In this document: one piece after another, positions 42,826-52,064 of the stretch
How positions within the stretch are numbered: the stretch's first letter is position 1
Layout of the letters: every line of letters starts with the position of its first letter
Assembly: GCF_943913405.1 (NCBI RefSeq)
Contig: NZ_CALTYA010000014.1
Location: 13,862 to 77,861 of the forward strand
Source of the DNA: an uncultured Flavobacterium sp.
GTDB lineage: Bacteria > Bacteroidota > Bacteroidia > Flavobacteriales > Flavobacteriaceae
Length of the DNA stretch: 64,000 nucleotides
Direction: 5' to 3'
Notes under the pieces: model-generated
Told to the model about the DNA's origin: nothing
Database searches by the model: none
The model's input: the letters and a program-made list of their open reading frames with translations, nothing else
Program-made: the position numbers and the translations under genes

Positions 42826-44109
42826 TTATTCTAAGAATATAGATACTCTTCTTGCCAAATCTAATCCTATTTTTGTATCTGTTGGGTAGTCTTTATCAAC
42901 ACCTTCACCAGAAATTTTAATTCTGCTAGCATCGATACCGCTTGCTCTAACAATATCATATAGTTTTTCAGCTCTTCTTTGAGAAAGATCTTTGTTAGAT
43001 TTTTCATTACCACGTACATCAGCAAAACCTTTAAGGGTAATTTTTGCATCTGGGTAGTTTCTCAAGAATTTGATTATATAATAAACATTATTTGTTGAAC
43101 CGCTATTTGGCTGATCTTGATTAACGTCATAGAATACATTTACATATCCTTTTTCAATTAATAACTTGATAGCGTCCTCTTTGCTTACAATAGCAGAAGT
43201 TGTTCCATCTTTACCATCTTTGCTAGGTTCTAGCTCATCAGGAATTCCATTTTTATTCACATCTATAAATCTTCCTTTTGAATCAACAGCTACGCCATTT
43301 GGTGTATTGTTTTGAAGATCGAATGCATCAATTACACCGTCTCTGTCTGTATCTTGGATGCTTTTTTCAAGATTATCCAATCTTTTTTGAGTTTCTTCAT
43401 CTGGCTTGTTTGCATTTGGGATATACCAGTCAGCATGTTTTTCTTTTTTACCTAGATAAACAGTAAGTCCAAGAGATGTGTTGTACATCATACCAGAAAG
43501 GTTGTTATCTTCAGCAGAATAATTACCATCCCAGTTTAAATGCTGGCGAACATTGCTTATTACAGTGAAATCACCTGTCAAAACAAGCCAATCAGTAATA
43601 CGTAATTGTGGCGTAAGACCTAACATAATACCACCATTATCCTCAGAAACTCCTTCATTCAAACCAGTTTGTGGTTCTAGTCTTGATACTTGTATACCGG
43701 CATGGCCTAAGATATTAAATCTGCTAGTGAATGTCTCAAATCTCATAATTCTTCCAAGATTCGCTACTCCTTGAAGACCTAAACGATATTGTTTAGTTTC
43801 AAAAGGTAATGATCCGCTACCTGACTGACTTTCAATAAGATCATAAGCTCCGTCGATTTTTAAACCGAATAAGTTTGAAAACATATAACGAACACCTAAA
43901 TCATAGTGGTCAACTCCAGAGAAATTAAAATAGTTTGAAGGATCTGATGAATAGTAGCCGTCAGAATAAGGTCTTACGGCCTTATTCTGTCCTACATTTG
44001 CTTCAATAGACCATCTGTTGAATAATCCTTTTTCACTTAGATTTTCCTCTTGGGCAACTGCTTTAGAACCTAAAGCAACTATCGCAATTAGTATTAGTGT
44101 TTTTTTCAT
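42826..44109 (-). CDS. OmpA family outer membrane protein
   Basis: A protein of 427 residues from the ATG at 44109. A signal peptide (1-19, ending AVAQ) leads to an eight-stranded barrel (about 25-220; SIEANVGQNKAVRPY onwards). A linker with calcium-binding thrombospondin type 3 repeats follows (TDRDGVIDAF and VNKNGIPDELEPS). The C-terminal OmpA domain (about 315-427) holds the peptidoglycan-binding motif GFADVRGNEKSNKDLSQRRAEKLYD. It anchors the outer membrane to the wall. The gene begins 32 bp after the T9SS cargo gene, so the two are one unit. A start five codons upstream lacks signal character. Confidence 0.94.
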   Translation of the reverse strand: MKKTLILIAIVALGSKAVAQEENLSEKGLFNRWSIEANVGQNKAVRPYSDGYYSSDPSNYFNFSGVDHYDLGVRYMFSNLFGLKIDGAYDLIESQSGSGSLPFETKQYRLGLQGVANLGRIMRFETFTSRFNILGHAGIQVSRLEPQTGLNEGVSEDNGGIMLGLTPQLRITDWLVLTGDFTVISNVRQHLNWDGNYSAEDNNLSGMMYNTSLGLTVYLGKKEKHADWYIPNANKPDEETQKRLDNLEKSIQDTDRDGVIDAFDLQNNTPNGVAVDSKGRFIDVNKNGIPDELEPSKDGKDGTTSAIVSKEDAIKLLIEKGYVNVFYDVNQDQPNSGSTNNVYYIIKFLRNYPDAKITLKGFADVRGNEKSNKDLSQRRAEKLYDIVRASGIDASRIKISGEGVDKDYPTDTKIGLDLARRVSIFLE

Positions 44110-44141
44110 ATCTATATAAATCAAATCTTAATTGAATAAGA

Positions 44142-46517
44142 TTATTTTTGATTAATTAATTTTTGTGTGGCTATTGATCCGTTTTCTAATTTTATTTTTG
44201 CGATATATACACCATCAGCATGATTGAATGCTTTTGTTGTATTGTTTTGTCCTTCAGCATTGAAAGACATTACTAATCTTCCTGCAATATCATAGATTTC
44301 AACTTGAGTCATTCCTAAAGAAGCAACTGCATGGAAAGCTTGATTTTTAATAGAAGCATTTACGTTAGCTGCTGTAAAATCTGGATTGTTTAACGCAACA
44401 TTACGGTATACAATTTCGAATCTAGTATTAGCTGCTGTTTCACTTGTAGTGAAAGTATATGGCCCATTTGCGAAATCGTGATATACTTGAAGTGCCTTAT
44501 CGTGAAGGTAAACAGTCGCTTCTCCTGTACTGAATACACCTTCTTTTTCCTCAATACTGATTGTGAATATTTCAGCATTAGTATTGTTTTTTGATACACC
44601 TAAAGGCACTATGTCAGTATCAAAAAATGTTGGGCGACCATTGATTGCAAGTTTTCTACCGTCAGTTTCAAGAATACTATACAATTGAGCTGTACTAGAA
44701 GAATTTCTTCCTGCATCATAAAGTCTGTCATATCCTAAAGTAGCTTGCGGTAAATAAGCAATCAAAATTTGGCTATAAGCACCAGCATTTGCCATGTTTA
44801 ATTTAAAGCGATCTTTTACTTCTTCTGTTCTATTTGCAGTACGGAAGAAATTAGTATTTCCAGTTGTAAGACGCATACAGTTTGTAAAAGTAACTGAACC
44901 TGGATTTAATGCTTTTACGTTGAAACCTTGACCTGAAGCAATTTTACCAGCAATTTTTTGACCAATTGGAGAAGCATTTATTTCTCCTGCAAAGTTGTAA
45001 ACTGCATAATCTGCTTGTGTATAACTAGTCACGCTGTTATTTGATCCAGATGAAGTTGCAGCAGTCCATAAATATACAGCACCATCGATATCTTCATTTT
45101 CAAAAAGAAATTTGTCAACGTCAATAGCAGAAGGATATGGATTTGCTAATAAATTATGGCTTGTACCTCCATTTGGAGATGCAGCATTATTTATTACAGA
45201 TACATTTATATTTCCGTTATTAGCAACTCCAGTAAATTTCATGTCGATATTTTCTTGAGTTGTAGCGTCTAAGAATGGAGCTTGCAATTTTATACGTGTA
45301 ATAAAACCGCGACCAGTTTGTATTTGGTCAAGAGCATTCCATCCGCCACCTGTTCCTGATACATATTTATATTGAAGATCAAATGCACCAGCAAGTGACT
45401 GTCCGTGTGCAATGGCACCGGCAAGTTGAGATTTAAAATCTCCTGCAATAGGCGTACCCCAATAGATATAATCAAATCGGCGCATCTGACGTGAAGTTTT
45501 TGTCAATTCAATACTTGGAGCGGCTGCAACTGAATTTCTTTGCACAACGCTTGCTTGGCTTGACATAATGATTTTTCCAGATCCTGTTACATCATTTACA
45601 ATTTCTGCATATTGACCATCAGTCAATGTAACATCAGCATTTAAAACTAAGGAGTTACATGAAAAAGTCCCACCACTATAAGCTGTGTTTATGACAACAG
45701 GATCAGCAAGTGTTGGAGCGGAAGGCGACCATGTTCCATTCCAAGTTTTAGTGATTCCAGAAGAAGCGATTAAAGTTGAACAGTCTTCAACTTTCGATCC
45801 TAATGAAAATGCTGAGAAAGTACCTAAAGTTACTACTGAATTTGAAGTGATAGAACCTTCACTAAAAGTACTAGTTGTTCCTAAAATTGAAGTAGCATTA
45901 ATTGTTGAAGGAATTTCTACCCATTGTGTACCATTCCATCCAATAATTATTAAATTGTTTAAAGATCCCGCTGTCAATGTAGCAATATTGCTTGATGCTC
46001 TCCATGTTAATGAAATTGCAGCATTTGCACTTGAACTGCGAATATCCCAATATTCAACAGTAGATATTGTGTTTACGCTAGCTTGTTTTGCGTTTCCAAT
46101 AGTTGAAGCAGCGGCTCTATAATATGCACCGTCAACTCCAGTATTTGCACTAGGAGTTACACCGATTGGCGCATATACTGAATTTGCACCAACAGGCAAT
46201 ATTGCTTGCGTTGTACCATATGTTCTAGCATAACCATTTAAGTAATGACTATTTGTTGCGCCAAAAGCTTGAGCTGTAGACCCAAAAGATAAAACGCCAT
46301 AAGTAGAAGCCGTTTTGGTCGTTTGAGTTGTAGCTGGACTATTTCCAAAATTGAAGTTTCCTGTTGAAACATAAAAATTGGCATTATCGCTGACATAGAT
46401 TGAATTGTTGTTCTGCACCTGTGCATTACAAATGCCGTAACCAAATAAGGCCAAGGCTGTTATATATCCTTTGTTAGGGAAAAGCCTTTTTTTGGATTTT
46501 AGAGTATTTGTTTTCAA
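44142..46517 (-). CDS. Large secreted protein with T9SS type A sorting domain
   Basis: A protein of 791 residues. The signal peptide ends around residue 33 (ALFGYGICNAQ). The body is beta-rich and has no enzyme motif I can recognise. The final 75 residues are a type A C-terminal sorting domain: GMTQVEIYDIAGRLVMSFNA, then AFNHADGVYIAKIKLENGSIATQKLINQK in two stretches, which directs export by the type IX secretion system and release or anchoring at the cell surface. Context with an OmpA-family gene downstream and a small anchored protein upstream suggests an envelope role. Confidence 0.93.
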   Translation of the reverse strand: MKTNTLKSKKRLFPNKGYITALALFGYGICNAQVQNNNSIYVSDNANFYVSTGNFNFGNSPATTQTTKTASTYGVLSFGSTAQAFGATNSHYLNGYARTYGTTQAILPVGANSVYAPIGVTPSANTGVDGAYYRAAASTIGNAKQASVNTISTVEYWDIRSSSANAAISLTWRASSNIATLTAGSLNNLIIIGWNGTQWVEIPSTINATSILGTTSTFSEGSITSNSVVTLGTFSAFSLGSKVEDCSTLIASSGITKTWNGTWSPSAPTLADPVVINTAYSGGTFSCNSLVLNADVTLTDGQYAEIVNDVTGSGKIIMSSQASVVQRNSVAAAPSIELTKTSRQMRRFDYIYWGTPIAGDFKSQLAGAIAHGQSLAGAFDLQYKYVSGTGGGWNALDQIQTGRGFITRIKLQAPFLDATTQENIDMKFTGVANNGNINVSVINNAASPNGGTSHNLLANPYPSAIDVDKFLFENEDIDGAVYLWTAATSSGSNNSVTSYTQADYAVYNFAGEINASPIGQKIAGKIASGQGFNVKALNPGSVTFTNCMRLTTGNTNFFRTANRTEEVKDRFKLNMANAGAYSQILIAYLPQATLGYDRLYDAGRNSSSTAQLYSILETDGRKLAINGRPTFFDTDIVPLGVSKNNTNAEIFTISIEEKEGVFSTGEATVYLHDKALQVYHDFANGPYTFTTSETAANTRFEIVYRNVALNNPDFTAANVNASIKNQAFHAVASLGMTQVEIYDIAGRLVMSFNAEGQNNTTKAFNHADGVYIAKIKLENGSIATQKLINQK

Positions 46518-46600
46518 ATGGATAATATTTAAGATTAAAAAGGATTATTATATTGATATTCTACGTCTGACATGTAGCCGTCGTTAACCGTCATTATTTA

Positions 46601-46834
46601 TTATAGACCCGTTTCAGCAGAATTTCTTCTTTTGAAAAAATAAATTCCTGCAAAAATTATCGCAGAAGCCAGCAATAGAAAGATATAACTATCAATTGCA
46701 ACTCCAGGAGGAGGTTCAGGTCCATCTTGTTGTAAAGGGACTTGGTGCGTAGTTTTTGCTACGGACGAAATTGTTGTTAAAAATGCAAAAACTGGTAATG
46801 CAATTTTTAGGATTTTTGAATGGTTCATTTTCAT
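46601..46834 (-). CDS. Small exported protein with PID-CTERM-like C-terminal anchor
   Basis: A protein of 77 residues from the ATG at 46834 (another ATG is two codons later). A signal peptide (about 1-28, ending SSVAKT) is followed by a short acidic, proline-rich linker ending EPPPGVAIDSY, a hydrophobic helix (about 51-68) and a basic end KRRNSAETGL. The PPPG-x-x-ID motif, one helix and basic tail match what is called a PID-CTERM protein-sorting signal in Bacteroidota. The processing enzyme is not in the window. It lies 83 bp before the T9SS cargo gene on the same strand. Confidence 0.72.
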   Translation of the reverse strand: MKMNHSKILKIALPVFAFLTTISSVAKTTHQVPLQQDGPEPPPGVAIDSYIFLLLASAIIFAGIYFFKRRNSAETGL

Positions 46835-47207
46835 ATAATCTAGATTGAATTTTATATTAATTTCTATCAATTTTGGCGCACAAAAATTTCGTACAAGTGC
46901 CTGCAAATAAATACAAACCAAAATGCGGTATATATTTTTTGTGAATTTATAGCTATTCAAAAGGGATTAGAAAATTATTATATGCTTAATTCATTTATTG
47001 CATAAATAATCGATGTAATGCATGATTTTATAGACGAACTGCATTTTCTTGAAAAAATAGAATGTATTTTTTTTCTATAAAACAGTTACAAACACTTGTT
47101 TTTGTAAGTTTAAGACTACACAATTATCTTAATTTTTGAGTTTTTTTTAGAAAATAGGGTATTTTTAAAATCAAAAACACCCCAAATAAGAATTAAGAGC
47201 ATAAAAA
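46835..47207. other. Intergenic stretch, 373 bp
   Basis: AT-rich and without a coding frame that has codon bias. It contains the upstream region of the surface operon. I found no full Bacteroidota promoter match and no repeat. Confidence 0.45.
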
Positions 47208-47229
47208 AAGTTCCAAAAAGACGGAACTT
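47208..47229 (-). terminator. Terminator after the amide hydrolase gene
   Basis: AAGTTCC and GGAACTT enclose an eight-base loop. On the minus strand a run of seven T residues follows. It lies 86 bp beyond the stop at 47315. Confidence 0.72.
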
Positions 47230-47314
47230 AAAATTTATTTCAATTTAATTTTGCAATAAAAATGCATAGAAATTTCCCTTAAAAAAATGATTTAAATGAG
47301 ATGTGTTTTTTGAA

Positions 47315-48424
47315 TTATTTTGACTCTCTTTTGAAGTAAGAATTCAAGTTTTTTTGAATCAAAACAAACTCCTCTGAATCAGGAAATTCTTTGTTGTCAT
47401 ATCCCACAGGAAATCCTTTTAAAATATAATCTAAATTGATTTCTGGGGTTAGTTTTGAAAAACTTTTGGTAACATCACTTTTAAGCGAAGAATTGATATC
47501 GATATATTTAGTCTGAGATTTTGGACTGAAATCTAATTTTGCCAAATCAATTGACTTGATTTCCTTTCCAACATTTGATCTGAAATAGATTTTTTTATTC
47601 TTGATGTCAGCAACCATCTGCCATTCACCCGAATAAATACTGTCTAAAATTGTCCATGAATATTCTAAAGGAGAATTTTTTGAAGCATCATAATTCTCAA
47701 GCATGTAGGCGGCTCTAGGAAAACGGTCTTCCCATTTAGTTGCTATTTCAAAAGAAAAAGGTTTTGTGCCTCCCCTGAAATCATATTGATTAATTGCAGC
47801 CAATTCTTGCGAATATTCCTCATTGCATAATAAAGGTACTGGCATCGACTCATTTCTTGAAATTTTAAATTTTCCATCAATCAATTCAATTGCGGCAGTA
47901 TTTCCATCAGCGTCGCTGGCAAAAAAATGGCTTCCGGCAGCGCTTGGCCACCAGTCAATTACAGGAGCTTTGTCTAAATTCCTGACTAATTCGTCAACCG
48001 TAGAAAAATTATCAAGCTGGTATTGGATCCATTGTCCCCAAAACATATTGGCTTGGGAAGGATTTTTAACGGGCGAAGTTTTTTCCAAATACAATTCTAC
48101 CAAAAAAAGTCCTTTTTCATTTACGCCATAACACGGAAGGTCGTAACCCAAAAGATTGAAGCTTACCGAACCATATTTTGAAACCCAATTTGTAGTTTTT
48201 TCATTAATAGCATTTTTTGAAACCAAATGATTCCAGCTCAGATTATGTTTGCTGATTCCTCGTTTATTAATCACAACCATTCCAGGCATCGTCTTCCAAT
48301 TTTCATTAAAGCCAACAAGGCAATAGTCTTTTCCTTTTAGCATAAACGCTGAGCAGGCAATTGTTTTTAAAGGAAGAATAAATAGAACGAGTAGTAGAAA
48401 AATATTTTTTCGGAAAGCTTTCAT
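47315..48424 (-). CDS. Linear amide C-N hydrolase (choloylglycine hydrolase / Ntn family)
   Basis: A protein of 369 residues with a signal peptide that ends just before Cys24 (TIACSAF). In this Ntn-hydrolase family the processed N-terminal cysteine is the nucleophile, so Cys24 fits signal cleavage and activation at once. Other features are VGFNENW (about 38-44), CYGVNEKGLFLVELYL near 100-115 and SHFFASDADGNTAAIEL near 170. Relatives include bile salt hydrolases, penicillin V acylases and N-acyl-homoserine lactone acylases; the substrate cannot be decided here. The protein is periplasmic or secreted. It has its own promoter and terminator. Confidence 0.88.
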   Translation of the reverse strand: MKAFRKNIFLLLVLFILPLKTIACSAFMLKGKDYCLVGFNENWKTMPGMVVINKRGISKHNLSWNHLVSKNAINEKTTNWVSKYGSVSFNLLGYDLPCYGVNEKGLFLVELYLEKTSPVKNPSQANMFWGQWIQYQLDNFSTVDELVRNLDKAPVIDWWPSAAGSHFFASDADGNTAAIELIDGKFKISRNESMPVPLLCNEEYSQELAAINQYDFRGGTKPFSFEIATKWEDRFPRAAYMLENYDASKNSPLEYSWTILDSIYSGEWQMVADIKNKKIYFRSNVGKEIKSIDLAKLDFSPKSQTKYIDINSSLKSDVTKSFSKLTPEINLDYILKGFPVGYDNKEFPDSEEFVLIQKNLNSYFKRESK

Positions 48425-48466
48425 TATATAAGGTGTAGGTTTTTATAGGCGTAAATATAATAATTG

Positions 48467-48474
48467 CAAATTTA
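48467..48474 (-). promoter_or_regulatory. Candidate -7 box of the amide hydrolase gene
   Basis: On the minus strand TAAATTTG matches TAnnTTTG, 42 bp before the ATG. No TTTG is found at the -33 distance. Confidence 0.5.
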
Positions 48475-48534
48475 AATTTATAAAATTAAGGAAGAGGTAT
48501 TGCTACTTTTCATACAAATTCCCATGAATTACTT

Positions 48535-48542
48535 TACCTTTG
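48535..48542 (+). promoter_or_regulatory. Candidate -7 box of the S1-domain gene
   Basis: TACCTTTG matches TAnnTTTG. It puts the transcript start near 48549, which supports translation from the ATG at 48562 and not from the TTG at 48547. The -33 element is not clear. Confidence 0.55.
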
Positions 48543-48561
48543 TACATTGATATTGAAAAAA

Positions 48562-49401
48562 ATGATTGAAATAGGAAAATACAATACGCTGACAATTGAT
48601 CGCGATACGCAGGTCGGACTTTTTTTAACTGATGGAAAAGACGATGTGCTGCTGCCAAATAAATATGTGCCGAAGGTTTTTGAAATAGGACAGGAGATTA
48701 CTGTTTTTGTGTATCTTGACCACGAGGAAAGACCTGTGGCAACTACACTTGAGCCTTATGTTTTACTTAATGAATTTGCACTTTTGAGAGTAAATTATAT
48801 CAATAATGTTGGTGCGTTTATGGATTGGGGAATGGAAAAAGACATTTTGGTTCCGTTTAAAGAGCAGGCGAGGCCAATGGAAAAAGGCAAGCGTTATTTG
48901 GTCTATCTTTATATTGACGAAAAAACGAATCGTTTGGTTGCTTCGAGCAAGACCAACCAGTTTTTGAACAATGAAAATATTACTGTTGAAGTTGGTGAAG
49001 AAGTAGATTTGATAGTTTCTCATATTACAGATTTAGGTATAAATGTAATCATCAATGAACAGCACAAAGGCTTGGTTTATAAAGATGAAGTTTATGACGA
49101 TAGAATTCGGACAGGCGATAGAACTCGCGGTTTTATCAAGACAATTCGCCCTGATGGCAAAATTGACGTGAGTCTTCAAAAACTGGGTTTTGAGAATATT
49201 GAGCCAAATGCAGAGAAAATTTTAGATGAGCTTCGGGCCAACAGAGGATTTCTTCGCTTAAATGACAACAGCCATCCGGAAGACATCAAGACGGTTTTAA
49301 AAATGAGCAAAAAGACATTTAAAAAAGCGGTAGGAACTTTATACAAGCAGAAATTGATTGAAATTAAAGAAGACGGAATTTATCTTGTAAAGGAAAATTA
49401 A
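48562..49401 (+). CDS. CvfB-like S1 RNA-binding protein
   Basis: A cytoplasmic protein of 279 residues made of S1-type OB-fold domains, followed by a winged helix. S1-like segments start at residues 5 (YNTLTIDRDTQVGLFL), 70 (LLRVNYINNVGAFMDWG) and 145 (EVDLIVSHITDLGINVIIN). The C-terminal winged helix (about 215-279) contains VLKMSKKTFKKAVGTLYKQKLIEI. This is the layout of CvfB, an RNA-binding protein linked to virulence gene control in Staphylococcus. Here the target RNAs are unknown. Initiation at 48562 is preferred, five codons after a weak TTG. Confidence 0.92.
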   Translation: MIEIGKYNTLTIDRDTQVGLFLTDGKDDVLLPNKYVPKVFEIGQEITVFVYLDHEERPVATTLEPYVLLNEFALLRVNYINNVGAFMDWGMEKDILVPFKEQARPMEKGKRYLVYLYIDEKTNRLVASSKTNQFLNNENITVEVGEEVDLIVSHITDLGINVIINEQHKGLVYKDEVYDDRIRTGDRTRGFIKTIRPDGKIDVSLQKLGFENIEPNAEKILDELRANRGFLRLNDNSHPEDIKTVLKMSKKTFKKAVGTLYKQKLIEIKEDGIYLVKEN

Positions 49402-49421
49402 TTCGTAAAATTTTATAAAAG

Positions 49422-49457
49422 AAAACGCTTCCATAATCAGGAAGCGTTTTTTATTTT
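49422..49457 (+). terminator. Terminator after the S1-domain gene
   Basis: AAAACGCTTCC and GGAAGCGTTTT form an 11-bp stem with a seven-base loop, followed by T residues. Confidence 0.92.
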
Positions 49458-49480
49458 AACGAACTTTCAAATTAATTTCA

Positions 49481-49488
49481 TACATTTG
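49481..49488 (+). promoter_or_regulatory. Candidate -7 box of the extradiol dioxygenase gene
   Basis: TACATTTG matches TAnnTTTG. A transcript start near 49495 would leave a leader of about 16 bases before the TTG at 49511. Confidence 0.5.
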
Positions 49489-49510
49489 TATATACAAGTA
49501 TTTAAAAAAT

Positions 49511-50389
49511 TTGGAACGTAAAGATTTTATAAAAACAATAACAGGAGGAATAGCCATGGCATCATTACAGCCTTTTTATAATTGGACAAAAGATTTGAGC
49601 GAAGAAGGTATCAAGCATCCAGTTTTATTTATCGGGCACGGCTCGCCAATGAACGGAATTGAAGATAACGAGTTTTCGCAGACCTGGGCAAAGATGGGCG
49701 AGACAATCCAAAAGCCTAAAGCAGTTTTGGTAATTTCAGCGCATTGGCTCACAAAAGGAACGCACATCACGGCAATGGATAACCCAAAAACGATTCATGA
49801 TTTTGGAGGTTTTCCGCAAGAATTGTTTAACGTCGAATATCCAGCAAAAGGAAGTCCTGAATTGGCTTCAGCTACGGCAAAATTAATTCATTCTACAGAT
49901 GTCGGCCTCGATCACGATTGGGGTTTAGATCACGGAACTTGGACCGTTGTTCGCCATATGTATCCAAATGCAGACATTCCGGTTTTGCAACTTAGTATTG
50001 ATTACAGCAAACCGCCACAATACCATTATGATTTGGCAAAACAATTGGCTTCGCTTCGCAAAAAAGGAGTTTTGATTATCGGAAGCGGGAATATGGTCCA
50101 CAATTTAAGAATGGTTGCCTGGAATAAAATAAACGAGCCGAACTATGGTTTTGACTGGGCAATTGAAATGGATAAAATTTTTAAAGATAAAATTTCTGAT
50201 AAAGATCATAAGGCTTTGATTAATTATGAAACTCTAAACAAAGCGTCAAAATTGGCAATTCCAACGCCTGATCACTATTATCCGTTATTGTATACGCTTG
50301 CTTTGCAGGATGAAAAAGAGGAAACTTCCTTTTTTAATGATAAAATGGTCGGAGGTTCTTTGAATATGACTTCGGTAAAAATCGGATAA
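49511..50389 (+). CDS. ygiD: 4,5-DOPA-type extradiol ring-cleavage dioxygenase
   Basis: A protein of 292 residues in the LigB/DODA family, which opens catechol rings next to the hydroxyl groups. Metal and active-site histidines lie in FIGHGSPMNGIEDN (near 41-54), ISAHWLTKGTHIT (near 76-88) and LDHDWGLDHGTWTVVRHMYP (near 133-152). The first 20 residues (ERKDFIKTITGGIAMASL) look like a short Tat- or membrane-directed signal, with RK instead of RR. Initiation is at TTG; the ATG at 49556 has a strong AGGAGGA ahead, but would delete that segment. It ends back to back with the next gene, with no gap. Confidence 0.9.
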   Translation: MERKDFIKTITGGIAMASLQPFYNWTKDLSEEGIKHPVLFIGHGSPMNGIEDNEFSQTWAKMGETIQKPKAVLVISAHWLTKGTHITAMDNPKTIHDFGGFPQELFNVEYPAKGSPELASATAKLIHSTDVGLDHDWGLDHGTWTVVRHMYPNADIPVLQLSIDYSKPPQYHYDLAKQLASLRKKGVLIIGSGNMVHNLRMVAWNKINEPNYGFDWAIEMDKIFKDKISDKDHKALINYETLNKASKLAIPTPDHYYPLLYTLALQDEKEETSFFNDKMVGGSLNMTSVKIG

Positions 50390-50821
50390 TTATTTGATTT
50401 CGATCTGCGGATTCAAGTCTAAAATAGTTTCAATAAATTTTTGCTTGTCTCTCGGAGATATGTAAATGTCATCATAGGTATTGTATTTTATAATAAATCC
50501 TTTTGTGCCTAAAGCAGGCTTGAGAGTTGCATTAACCCACCAATTTTTTTGGATTTCAATCGTATGGATGTTAAAAATGTCAATTTTCCCACGGATGGGT
50601 CCAGAATAATAATAAAGATAAGAATGGTCGATAATATATTTTGTATCCAATAAAATCCAAAGAATAATAAGGCCGCAGATTGCAATGAGAATAATCGGAA
50701 TAATTTCGCTCAAAGAATTGTTAGGAGCAAAAAATGGCGTGATAAATAAAATCAAAATGGTTATCCATAAAAGAGAAACCGTAGGAATATGATGGTCTGT
50801 GCTGAATTTTTTCATGTTCAA
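50390..50821 (-). CDS. PH-like domain membrane protein (bPH_4 type)
   Basis: A protein of 143 residues. Two membrane segments (about 14-33 and 40-58) precede a small domain with YIIDHSYLYYYSGPIRGKIDIFNIHTIEI and the closing ISPRDKQKFIETILDLNP, the pattern of bacterial PH domain type 4. Its function is unknown. Its stop codon directly abuts the stop of the dioxygenase gene. Initiation could be at the first ATG or two codons later. Confidence 0.83.
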   Translation of the reverse strand: MNMKKFSTDHHIPTVSLLWITILILFITPFFAPNNSLSEIIPIILIAICGLIILWILLDTKYIIDHSYLYYYSGPIRGKIDIFNIHTIEIQKNWWVNATLKPALGTKGFIIKYNTYDDIYISPRDKQKFIETILDLNPQIEIK

Positions 50822-50846
50822 ATTTAAGGAATCTTAAAATAATAAA

Positions 50847-50880
50847 AAACCGCAATTTCAATTTTAAGAAGCTGCGGTTT
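50847..50880 (-). terminator. Terminator after the C1 peptidase gene
   Basis: AAACCGCA and TGCGGTTT form the stem around an 18-base loop. On the minus strand TTTTTT follows. It lies six bases past the stop at 50887. Confidence 0.82.
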
Positions 50881-50886
50881 GCTTTT

Positions 50887-51996
50887 TTAAAGTCCTAATT
50901 GTCTTTTTGTTTTCTTTTCTAAACCATCCTTGCTTAAAAGCACCGAAATTGCTTTAAGTTTTAAATAAGGAACGCTCATATAAATAAAGCCTTCGTTTCC
51001 ATTATTTGCCGTTCCCCAAGAATTTTTTACCTTGTAATAAAGATTCCCTTTTTGGTCTTTCACTTTTCCTACGATGTGCATCAAATGGTCGTCTGTCGTA
51101 TTAAAATTTTCAAATTCTTGCTGGCGAAATGCTGCAGTAATTTGTTTTTCAGGCTTGATTTCTGTCAGAATGGTTTTTTCATCCGATTGATTTTCAGGAA
51201 TCACGGCAATTCCATTTCTCCCAGAAAAAGTCTTTTCGCTCACATCGGCATCTAAAGCTACGGTATAGCCTTTATCAAGAGCATAATCAATGTTTTCTAC
51301 GAATTCATCCAAAGGCATATTGTAAAAACTTCCGTTAGAAAAATTATCGGGAATATCTAAAATAAATTTTTTATAGTAGGGTTCGTGCGTGAAAGAACTT
51401 ATCGTTACATAATCATCTAGATTCAATTTGGTCATCTCCAAGAAACTTTTTGGAGAATAGGTTTTTCCATCGTAAGTGAATTGGTTGATGTCGGCTCCCA
51501 TATATTTATCTAAAATAGCGTTCACTTCGTTTTTCCATTTCGGATCTAATTTTGTCGAAGGGTCGGCATATTTTTTTAATAATTTTTCCAATTCCCCAAC
51601 CATTTTTTGGTGGTCTAATTTTTCAGAATTTCCAACCAAACCCGAATAAGCACTTACAGGAACAAGTCCGAAATCTCTAGCGCTATTGATTACATCATGG
51701 TTCAAGCCACCTTCTCCAAATTGCGCACTTCCTTGTCGCATTACATAATTCCAAGCTTTTTTTGGATAGGTATGGCGCACGTTGTACATCTCTGAAAGGT
51801 CTATTTTCTTTCCAGTTTTTCTGATGATTTCAGCTTCTAAAAAAGAAGTAGAGGAGAAGCTCCAGCAAGTTCCGGTCGCGCCTTGAGAAATTACCGGCGT
51901 GCATTCGATGTCTTTAATAGTTTGAAATTCATATTTTTGGGAATAGGCCGAAAATGCCAACGTCAAAAATGCGATGCTAAAGAACGTTTTCTTCAT
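50887..51996 (-). CDS. C1 family peptidase (aminopeptidase C/bleomycin hydrolase-like)
   Basis: A secreted cysteine peptidase of 369 residues from the ATG at 51996, with a signal peptide 1-20 (ending AYSQ). The catalytic cysteine is Cys44 in SQGATGTCWSFSS, with the histidine in DDHLMHIVGKV and asparagine in VKNSWGTANNGNEGFIYM near the C-terminus. The large insertion between Cys and His matches the bleomycin hydrolase branch rather than papain. It should cleave amino acids or dipeptides from peptides in the periplasm. An upstream in-frame ATG (52074) lies in the divergent promoter region. Confidence 0.92.
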   Translation of the reverse strand: MKKTFFSIAFLTLAFSAYSQKYEFQTIKDIECTPVISQGATGTCWSFSSTSFLEAEIIRKTGKKIDLSEMYNVRHTYPKKAWNYVMRQGSAQFGEGGLNHDVINSARDFGLVPVSAYSGLVGNSEKLDHQKMVGELEKLLKKYADPSTKLDPKWKNEVNAILDKYMGADINQFTYDGKTYSPKSFLEMTKLNLDDYVTISSFTHEPYYKKFILDIPDNFSNGSFYNMPLDEFVENIDYALDKGYTVALDADVSEKTFSGRNGIAVIPENQSDEKTILTEIKPEKQITAAFRQQEFENFNTTDDHLMHIVGKVKDQKGNLYYKVKNSWGTANNGNEGFIYMSVPYLKLKAISVLLSKDGLEKKTKRQLGL

Positions 51997-52064
51997 TATT
52001 AATTCGTTTTGTTTATTCGTAGTCTGTGAAAAATGATTTATTTTTACGCTAAAATAATAATAAA

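Noticed and set aside
46835..46960. Longer N-terminus for the small PID-CTERM-like protein
   Set aside because: The added residues have no signal-peptide character and would hide the clear signal that begins at 46834.
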